From NCBI GenBank assembly GCA_028287225.1, contig JAQBPZ010000190.1, forward strand, positions 1 through 14,909: DNA of 14,909 bases, read 5' to 3'. The translations under genes and the position numbers were made by a program. The notes below the pieces were generated by a model. The model was given only the letters and a program-made list of their open reading frames with translations, did not search any database and had not been told where the DNA came from. Positions 8,375 through 14,909 of this stretch are shown one piece after another. Source of the DNA: Gemmatimonadota bacterium. GTDB taxonomy: Bacteria; Gemmatimonadota; Gemmatimonadetes; Gemmatimonadales; Gemmatimonadaceae. How positions within the stretch are numbered: the first letter of the stretch is position 1; each line of letters opens with the position of its first letter.

Positions 8375-9601
8375 TCACATCGCGACGCGGTTGCGCCCAC
8401 CTTCCTTCGCGCGATAGAGCGCCTTGTCCGCCGCCGTCACGACGTCGTCGGGGAGGACCGAGACCCGCGACTGCGCCACGCCGATGCTCACGGTCACCGC
8501 GAGCTGCCGCACGGCGGCGGCGCGGACCCCGGGCGACTTCGGCTTGCGCCTGGGACGGTCACTCCCGCGCTGCGTGAACGCCGCGTCGGCGACGGACGCA
8601 CGCAGGGTCTCCAGGTGCGGCGCGCTCTGCGCGGCGCTCTTGCCCGGGAAGAGCACGGCGAACTCCTCGCCGCCGTAGCGGAACGCGCGCCCTCCCCCCG
8701 TCACGCCGGCCAGGCGTGACGCCACCATGCGCAGCACCTGGTCGCCGACGTCGTGTCCATGCGTGTCGTTGAACTTCTTGAAGTGGTCCACGTCCACCAT
8801 CGCCACCGTGTACGTGCCCTCCACGCGCTGCAGCGCGTCGTTCAGCGCGCGGCGCGCGGGCAGGCCGGTGAGCTCGTCGCGATACGCCATGGCGTAGGCG
8901 CTCTCCACCGCCGCGACGACGAGCACGAGGCCCGCGCTCGCGAGGTAGAGCGTGGACCGGCCGCTCGCCGGCCCCGCGCTCGCCGCGATCAGGCTCCCGA
9001 CCGCCGCCCACAGGAACCCGCGGCTCTCGGCGTCGGGCCGCCAGAGCGAGCGTCCAGCCAGCGCCGCGATCGCGAGCAGCGCGACGAGGGCCGCCGGCTG
9101 CCCCACCGGCAGCCAGGCGAGCAGGGGCCCCGGCAGCAGGGTCACGTCGAATGCCTGCGTCAGCGCCACGGGATACAGCGCGGAGAGGAACGCGAGCACG
9201 AGCACGAGCACCGCCGCCGCGGCGAGCGCCATGAGCCGTCGCAGCCCGGTCGCGGAGAGCACGCCGCGCTCGCTCATGAACGCCAGCACGGCGAGCGTGA
9301 CCGGTAGCAGCATCGCGATGACCCGCACCGTCACCGTGCCGGCATGCGCCGCGTCGGAGTCGGGAGGCGCGAGCCAGAGCATCGCGCGGTCCGCGAGCGC
9401 GAGGCTCGCCAGGGCGAGCAGGAGGCGGCCGCGCTGGAACCGCCACCCGAGCAGTGCGCCCACGCCGAGGACGACCAGCGGGTAGATCCGGAGGAGCGGC
9501 GCCGCCGCGGGAAGCGCCGGGCTCCAGTGAACCAGCGCCACGGCGAGGAGGAGCAGGAGCCCTTCGGGAACGACGAGCGCGAGCAGCTTGCGAGTCAGCA
9601 T
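8375..9601 (-). CDS. Membrane-bound GGDEF diguanylate cyclase
   Basis: 408-residue predicted cyclase that would make cyclic di-GMP from two GTP. The N-terminal half (about 5-235) is strongly hydrophobic with about seven or eight membrane segments and resembles no named sensor domain. The GGDEF domain starts at RDELTGLPARRAL (about 241-253), includes the metal-site region VDVDHFKKFNDTHGHDVGD and has an intact GGEEF motif at 310-314, so it should be active. The allosteric I-site is missing: the place of RxxD before the motif reads TGGG. After the motif a basic insert (about 345-362, RPRRKPKSP) precedes the VTVSIGVA strand; similar inserts occur in other cyclases as I recall. There is no Shine-Dalgarno before ATG 9601, where the minus strand is CT-rich. 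Upstream lies a GNAT gene on the same strand, 52 bases away. Confidence 0.93.
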   Translation of the reverse strand: MLTRKLLALVVPEGLLLLLAVALVHWSPALPAAAPLLRIYPLVVLGVGALLGWRFQRGRLLLALASLALADRAMLWLAPPDSDAAHAGTVTVRVIAMLLPVTLAVLAFMSERGVLSATGLRRLMALAAAAVLVLVLAFLSALYPVALTQAFDVTLLPGPLLAWLPVGQPAALVALLAIAALAGRSLWRPDAESRGFLWAAVGSLIAASAGPASGRSTLYLASAGLVLVVAAVESAYAMAYRDELTGLPARRALNDALQRVEGTYTVAMVDVDHFKKFNDTHGHDVGDQVLRMVASRLAGVTGGGRAFRYGGEEFAVLFPGKSAAQSAPHLETLRASVADAAFTQRGSDRPRRKPKSPGVRAAAVRQLAVTVSIGVAQSRVSVLPDDVVTAADKALYRAKEGGRNRVAM

Positions 9602-9613
9602 AGGCGAGAGGAG

Positions 9614-9652
9614 GACGAGCGAGCGACCCGACTCGTGACGCTCGCTCGCGTC
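9614..9652 (-). terminator. Hairpin between the GNAT and GGDEF genes
   Basis: AGCGAGCG (9618-9625) pairs with CGCTCGCT (9639-9646), extended by GACG (9614-9617) with CGTC (9649-9652) over a two-base bulge, and a 13-base loop. It starts one base after the GNAT stop on the minus strand, as a terminator would, but no U-run follows. It may separate the GNAT transcript from the GGDEF gene. Confidence 0.4.
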
Positions 9653-9653
9653 G

Positions 9654-10151
9654 TCAGCCGTCGGCCGGCAGCTCGCGCGTCATCTCGATCATCGTGCGCC
9701 GAAAGCCGGCGCGCGCGAACAGGCGCTGCGCCGGCTCGTTGCGGTCCGCGGTGGACAGCACGACGCGGGGCGCGCCGCGTTCGGCCAGTGCCGCCAGGGT
9801 GGCGTCGAGCAGCAGCACGCCGATGCCCTGCCCCCGATGCGCGGGATCGACGATGATGTCGTGCAGCACCCCCGCCGGCCCGCGCAGCGCCATGTAGTCG
9901 AACCCCTCCACGCCGGCGTACGTGTAGCCGAGCACCTCACCATCCCGCTCGGCCACGAGGAGGACGACGTCGGGATCGTCCAGCTGCGTCCCGAGATACG
10001 AGCCGTATCCCCGCGCCGTCCGCGCGGAGGCGGCGATGAACCGCTCGGCGTCGAAGTCGTGGTGCAGCCGCACGAGCAGGGCGCCGAGCCGGCCGACGGC
10101 GGCCATGTCGGACGGCACCGCCCGCCGGATGCGCGGTGACGGTGCGTCCAT
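9654..10151 (-). CDS. GNAT family N-acetyltransferase
   Basis: 165-residue protein of the GNAT fold, which moves an acetyl group from acetyl-CoA to an amine. The core is complete: beta-strand VVLLVAERDGEVLGYTYAG, then VLHDIIVDPAHRGQGIG with the acetyl-CoA pyrophosphate-binding motif RGQGIG at 106-111, and the C-terminal AQRLFARAGFRR (141-152). The substrate cannot be inferred. The ATG at 10151 shares its A with the TGA stop of the upstream aldo/keto reductase (TGATG), which sets the start and suggests translational coupling. An open frame continues upstream on the same reading frame but overlaps the reductase and is not coding. Confidence 0.92.
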   Translation of the reverse strand: MDAPSPRIRRAVPSDMAAVGRLGALLVRLHHDFDAERFIAASARTARGYGSYLGTQLDDPDVVLLVAERDGEVLGYTYAGVEGFDYMALRGPAGVLHDIIVDPAHRGQGIGVLLLDATLAALAERGAPRVVLSTADRNEPAQRLFARAGFRRTMIEMTRELPADG

Positions 10152-11200
10152 CAGCGATCGACTTGCGACATCGCCTTCTCGCCATAGCGCGGGCCGGCGA
10201 CCTTCTCCGGCGCGAGCGCGGCACCGAGCGCCGCGACCTCCTCGCGCGTGAGCGCGACGTCCGCGGCGCCGACGTTCTCCTCGAGGTAGCTCCGCCGCTT
10301 CGTGCCGGGAATCGGGACGATGTCCGGTCCCTGGTGCAGCAGCCACGCGAGCGCCACCTGCGCCGGTGTCGCGCCCTTCCGGCTGGCGATCTCCCGCACC
10401 GCCGACGCCGCGCGCACGTTGGCGTCGAAGTTCGCGCCCTGGTAGCGCGGGTCGCCGCGGCGGAAGTCGCCCTCCGGATATTCCTCCGCCCGCTTCACCG
10501 CTCCGGTGAGGAATCCGCGGCCGAGCGGCGCGAAGGGCACCAGTCCGATGCCGAGCTCGCGCAGCAGGGGGATGATGCGCGGCTCGAGGTTGCGCTCCCA
10601 CAGCGAGTACTCGCTCTGGAGCGCCGAGATCGGATGCACCGCGTGTGCGCGACGGATCGTCTGCTCGCCCGCCTCCGACAGCCCGAGGTAGCGCACCTTG
10701 CCCTGGCGCACGATGTCGGCCATGACACCGACCACGTCCTCGATCGGCACGGCGGGATCGACGCGATGCTGGTACAGCAGGTCGATGCGGTCGGTGCCGA
10801 GCCGGCGCAGCGAGCCCTCGACGACCTCGCGGATGTGCGCGGGACGACTGTCCATGCCGGCGATGACACCGTTCGCGTCGAAGCGGAAGCCGAACTTGGT
10901 CGCGATGACGACGCGCTCGCGACTGCCGGGACGCTGCGCCAGCGCGCGCGCCAGCAGCTCCTCGTTCCGGAACGGGCCGTACGCCTCGGCCGTGTCCAGG
11001 AAGGTGCATCCGAGCTCGATGGCCCGGTGGATGGTCGCGATGGACTCGCGCTCGTCGCGCTCGGCCGGGCTGCCGTAGGCGTGGCTCATCCCCATCAGGC
11101 CGAGCCCGATCGAGGCGACGGTGAGTCCCTGGGTGCCGAGGGCTCGTGTGCCGAGCGGGCGTGCGGTGCCGATCGGCGGGCCGCTGCGTGTGGTTTCCAT
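10151..11200 (-). CDS. Aldo/keto reductase
   Basis: 349-residue NADPH-type oxidoreductase with a TIM-barrel fold that reduces carbonyls to alcohols. The AKR catalytic tetrad is visible: Asp69 and Tyr74 in FLDTAEAYG, Lys102 in IATKFG and His145 in LLYQHRVDP. The start GLGLMGMS and the QHRVDP form look like the AKR13-type (YakC-like) group; that subgroup call is from memory. C-terminal cofactor-site motifs IPGTKRRSYLEEN are present. ATG 11200 was chosen over TTG 11206 because GGAG at 11208-11211 is 7 bases from the ATG but only 1 from the TTG. The gene is first of a two-gene unit with the GNAT acetyltransferase. The substrate is unknown. Confidence 0.93.
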   Translation of the reverse strand: METTRSGPPIGTARPLGTRALGTQGLTVASIGLGLMGMSHAYGSPAERDERESIATIHRAIELGCTFLDTAEAYGPFRNEELLARALAQRPGSRERVVIATKFGFRFDANGVIAGMDSRPAHIREVVEGSLRRLGTDRIDLLYQHRVDPAVPIEDVVGVMADIVRQGKVRYLGLSEAGEQTIRRAHAVHPISALQSEYSLWERNLEPRIIPLLRELGIGLVPFAPLGRGFLTGAVKRAEEYPEGDFRRGDPRYQGANFDANVRAASAVREIASRKGATPAQVALAWLLHQGPDIVPIPGTKRRSYLEENVGAADVALTREEVAALGAALAPEKVAGPRYGEKAMSQVDR

Positions 11201-11207
11201 CGTCAAT

Positions 11208-11211
11208 CTCC
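11208..11211 (-). promoter_or_regulatory. Ribosome binding site for the aldo/keto reductase
   Basis: CTCC on the plus strand is GGAG on the minus strand, 7 bases before ATG 11200. It decides between the ATG and the in-frame TTG at 11206. Confidence 0.6.
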
Positions 11212-11289
11212 GTGATGAGTGCGCGGCATGCGAGGCGTGCCCGCGAGTCCCGATGTTCGCAGGCGCGGCCCACCTGAGGCGCAGAAAGC

Positions 11290-11323
11290 GAGCCGCACGC
11301 GCCTCCGCCGGCAGGCTGCGCTC
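11290..11323 (-). terminator. Possible hairpin after the GAF-like kinase
   Basis: GAGC-GCA pairs with TGC-GCTC (one bulge), and CCT pairs with AGG further in around an 8-base loop. It lies directly after the kinase stop at 11325. No U-run follows. The rest of the 124-base gap down to the reductase start shows no gene. Confidence 0.3.
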
Positions 11324-11324
11324 C

Positions 11325-12698
<1,374 letters not shown>

Positions 12699-12714
12699 GC
12701 GAGTCGACCCGGGC

Positions 12715-13881
12715 TCAGTCCGGAAGGACGCAGACGACCGCCGTGCAGTTGTGGAAGCCGGAGAACTGCCCGTCGGCGCGGACGATCTGACCGTAGGAAT
12801 TGAATCCGGCGAACGGCGCGCCGCCCAGCGCGAGGGATACCGCGTCCAGCTCCTGCTCGAACTCCTGCCCGAGCCGGAGCCGAGTGGCGACGCAGTCGAA
12901 GAAGAGGGCCGCCTTGGGCGTGCCTCCCTCGCTGGTCACCTGCGCCACCGCATCCCGGGTGGCTTCTGCCGCAGCGGTGGACGCATCGGTCCCGCCCGTG
13001 GACATGATGCACGCCGTGGCGCCGACCGGCACTTCGGCGGCGCACACGACCCCGCCGTTCGCGGACACACCGAGCGGCACGCGGAGCTTGTGACCCTGGT
13101 CGGTCTCCACACCGAGGATGTTGTGCAGGAAGAACGGCATCGGGTCGGCCCGGTCGAAGCGCTGCGAGGTGCGCTCCGCATGCTCGTCGAAGGCCTCGGC
13201 GGCCGGCGTGACGTTGAGGCTCGTCACCTCCGACGTGTCCGACTCCGTCACCCGCATCGGCGTGGTCGCCGGCACCCATCCGTGCCGGGCCCCGATGCCG
13301 ACCGGCTTCAGGGACACGATCTCCAGAGCAACGACCGCGTCCTGGTAGACGTCGGTGCCACAGAAGACGTACGACTGCTGAAAGCGCGCATCGTCGCCCG
13401 CGCCACCCCCGAAGAAGCGGTACGTTCCCCCCGTTTCGATCGTGAGCGCATCGACCAGCTCCTCGGCGTGCCCCGCGAGCGCATCCACCAGGACCAGCGC
13501 GGCACGGAAGGGCAGCTCTGGCGTGGAGGCGCCACGGAACTTCGAGACGATCTGCCGCGCCGCGGCGCGTTGGTCCGTGGAGATCCCGGTGCCGGCGGCC
13601 GCGGCAAAGCGCATGCTCGTCGCGCGGATCGCCGTGACGTTCGTCAGCCCTTCACCCGAGGCCGTGCTCGTGAACTCGCCGGCGGAGGAGCACCCGACGA
13701 TGGTGCGCGTGCCGGCCGATTCGGCGAGCGCCTCGAGCAGGGCAGCGTGATCGTTGCGCGGCGAGGCGAACACGATGAGCGCGTCGGGCGCGCCGCCCAG
13801 CTGGTCCCGGATCTGGCGACCGAGATGCAGCCCGGCGTCGCGGTTCACGAGGTCGGTCTGGAAGATGGCGACGTCAGTCAT
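12715..13881 (-). CDS. FIST domain sensory protein (FIST_N and FIST_C)
   Basis: 388-residue cytoplasmic protein with FIST_N in the first half and FIST_C in the second. Motifs seen are GCSSAGEF (63-70), RFFGGGAGDD (about 155-164) and AGFNSYGQI (about 358-366) near the end. FIST is a sensory domain predicted to bind small ligands, perhaps amino acids, and is often found with signalling genes. No output domain is fused here. The start ATG 13881 gives the usual FIST beginning DVAIFQTD; the GTG at 13938 would add 19 residues without family similarity. No Shine-Dalgarno is seen. The histidine kinase follows 16 bases downstream and is the likely output. A 291-base gap upstream probably holds the promoter of this pair. 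Confidence 0.93.
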   Translation of the reverse strand: MTDVAIFQTDLVNRDAGLHLGRQIRDQLGGAPDALIVFASPRNDHAALLEALAESAGTRTIVGCSSAGEFTSTASGEGLTNVTAIRATSMRFAAAAGTGISTDQRAAARQIVSKFRGASTPELPFRAALVLVDALAGHAEELVDALTIETGGTYRFFGGGAGDDARFQQSYVFCGTDVYQDAVVALEIVSLKPVGIGARHGWVPATTPMRVTESDTSEVTSLNVTPAAEAFDEHAERTSQRFDRADPMPFFLHNILGVETDQGHKLRVPLGVSANGGVVCAAEVPVGATACIMSTGGTDASTAAAEATRDAVAQVTSEGGTPKAALFFDCVATRLRLGQEFEQELDAVSLALGGAPFAGFNSYGQIVRADGQFSGFHNCTAVVCVLPD

Positions 13882-13922
13882 CGGGATCAGGGCTGAAGGA
13901 GAGCGCCACGGCGGCTGGTGCG

Positions 13923-13944
13923 CGGCCGGCGAGCACACCGGCCG
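13923..13944 (-). repeat. Inverted repeat in the FIST leader
   Basis: Perfect 7-bp arms CGGCCGG and CCGGCCG with an 8-base loop, about 42-63 bases before the FIST start. It could be a leader hairpin or an operator. Confidence 0.4.
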
Positions 13945-14058
13945 AGCGGGTCAGGGACCGCCACGAAAATCGGACTTCAGGTCCTACCAGGAAGGCAAAG
14001 TAGTGCGCTGGCGTCGTGCTGGGAACGGACCTCGATTGCCGGTTTCCCACGTCCCCAG

Positions 14059-14073
14059 CCGCACACAGTGCGG
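14059..14073 (-). terminator. Short hairpin downstream of the ClC gene
   Basis: CCGCAC-ACA-GTGCGG gives a 6-bp stem with a 3-base loop, about 100 bases after the ClC stop. It might end the ClC transcript; there is no U-run. Confidence 0.25.
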
Positions 14074-14172
14074 GCCGTGGTGGTGCGTCTCCGGCCTCGC
14101 TGAGCGAAGACATGCACGATGGCAGGCGCGGAGGCAAGCGGCACGTCCGCGATCGGCGCGGGCGGGCTCGCC

Positions 14173-14909
14173 TCAGCGACCGCGGGCCGGCGCCGCTCCC
14201 CGCTGGTTGGCGGCCAGGCGCGAGGCGTGTGCCGAGATCAGGTCGCTTCGGGAGAGGATGCCCACGACGCGCCGCGGGTCCTCCCGCTCCACCACGGGCA
14301 CGCGGCCCACGCGCTGGGTGACCATCAGGTCCGCGACCTCGCGCAGGGTGTTGTCACCGAAGACGACCGCGGGCGGACGACGCACGACGTCGCGCACGCG
14401 TCGCAGCCCGTCGAGGTTCAGGTCCGGGCCGGAGAGGAGGTCCCGCCGCGTGACGACGCCCACGAGCAGCCCGGCCTCGTCGACCACCGGGAAGCCCTGA
14501 TGCGATGCGGCGGCGGCGGTGTCGAGCCATTCCCGCACCTCCGCGATCGCCTCGTCGGCCCCGAGCGAGACCACTTCGGCGCTCGCGACATCGCGCGCGA
14601 CGATGTGCGCGAGATGATCCGCCTCGTACTCCGTGCGCACCGGCGTACCGCGCCGCGCGAGCTTCTCGGTCATGATCGAATGCCGGCTGAGGAGCAGCGC
14701 GGCCAGGTATGCCGCCGTGCATCCCGCGAGGAGCGGCAGGAGCCCGACCGGCTGGCGCGTGGTCTCGAACGCGAACACGATGGACGTGAGCAGCGCGTGC
14801 GACGCGCCGGCGAACGTCGCCGCCATGCCGACCAGCGCCGCGACCCGGGCGTCCACGCCGAGCGACGGCGCGGACGCCGCGATGCCCGCGCCCGCGATGG
14901 CCCCCGCGC
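14173..14909 (-). CDS. ClC chloride channel/antiporter with paired CBS domains (5' partial)
   Basis: The frame is open to the right edge, so only the last 245 residues are visible. The start (APSLGVDARVAALVGMAATFAG) matches the late transmembrane helices of ClC proteins, which carry chloride or exchange it for protons. The following stretch 'LLTSIVFAFETT' matches the usual PLTAI...FE.T, with Leu in place of Pro. Two CBS domains follow: one around VVSLGADEAIAEV to VVTRRDLLSG and one around AVVFGDNTLREVADLM to VGILSRSDLISAHA. Paired CBS modules usually bind adenine nucleotides and gate the protein. The selectivity-filter regions lie outside the window, so channel and exchanger cannot be told apart. 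It is followed by the FIST gene after a 291-base gap and is probably transcribed separately. Confidence 0.9.
   Translation of the reverse strand, partial: AGAIAGAGIAASAPSLGVDARVAALVGMAATFAGASHALLTSIVFAFETTRQPVGLLPLLAGCTAAYLAALLLSRHSIMTEKLARRGTPVRTEYEADHLAHIVARDVASAEVVSLGADEAIAEVREWLDTAAAASHQGFPVVDEAGLLVGVVTRRDLLSGPDLNLDGLRRVRDVVRRPPAVVFGDNTLREVADLMVTQRVGRVPVVEREDPRRVVGILSRSDLISAHASRLAANQRGAAPARGR

Larger units (their letters stand above)
13882..14172 (-). other. Intergenic region upstream of the FIST-kinase pair
   Basis: 291 bases without a supported gene. They contain three inverted repeats: CGGCCGG/CCGGCCG (13923-13944, 8-base loop), GGAC/GTCC around a near-symmetric centre (13972-13984) and CCGCAC-ACA-GTGCGG (14059-14073). 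No clear -35/-10 pair was found. An 87-codon open frame on the minus strand overlaps the FIST start and is not convincing. Confidence 0.5.

Noticed and set aside
10152..11273. Upstream extension of the acetyltransferase frame to 11273
   Set aside because: This part overlaps the whole aldo/keto reductase gene; the GNAT fold starts at 10151 where the TGATG junction lies.
13874..14137. 87-codon minus-strand frame upstream of FIST
   Set aside because: No family similarity is seen, no ribosome site is present and it overlaps the FIST start; it is probably leader DNA.

Overview
The window is very GC-rich (roughly 70% G+C by eye) and dense with genes. Start codons include GTG and Shine-Dalgarno signals are weak. 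An AsmA-like protein, an NlpC/P60 lipoprotein and an L,D-transpeptidase point to a diderm bacterium. The three histidine kinases share a core with an HELRTPLNAIGGY motif, which, with the base composition, recalls Gemmatimonadota. That phylum is an inference from memory and no marker gene confirms it.

Layout: bases 1-7684 are read on the plus strand. They hold the 3' part of an AsmA-family protein with a long coiled tail, a PAS-PAS-GAF histidine kinase, an NlpC/P60 lipoprotein and a kinase with two tandemly duplicated PAS domains. Bases 7694-14909 are read on the minus strand. Listed in transcription order from the right edge, they hold a ClC chloride channel/antiporter with paired CBS domains (N-terminus outside the window), a FIST sensory protein, a GAF-like histidine kinase, an aldo/keto reductase, a GNAT acetyltransferase, a membrane GGDEF diguanylate cyclase and an L,D-transpeptidase. 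The two blocks converge at 7685-7693 with only 9 bases between stop codons.

How the genes fit together: two themes dominate. The first is signalling: three soluble hybrid-free histidine kinases, a FIST ligand-sensing protein and one diguanylate cyclase, with no receiver domain or response regulator anywhere in the window. The three kinases have nearly the same transmitter core behind different input modules. The FIST gene sits 16 bases upstream of a kinase, which suggests a two-gene sensory unit. The second theme is the cell envelope: the AsmA-like protein, NlpC/P60 peptidase and L,D-transpeptidase, the last two flanking the tandem-PAS kinase. The aldo/keto reductase and GNAT genes are translationally coupled through a TGATG overlap.

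The least expected non-coding signal is a five-tract G-quadruplex motif in the leader of the tandem-PAS kinase. No tRNA, rRNA, CRISPR array, insertion sequence or prophage gene was seen.
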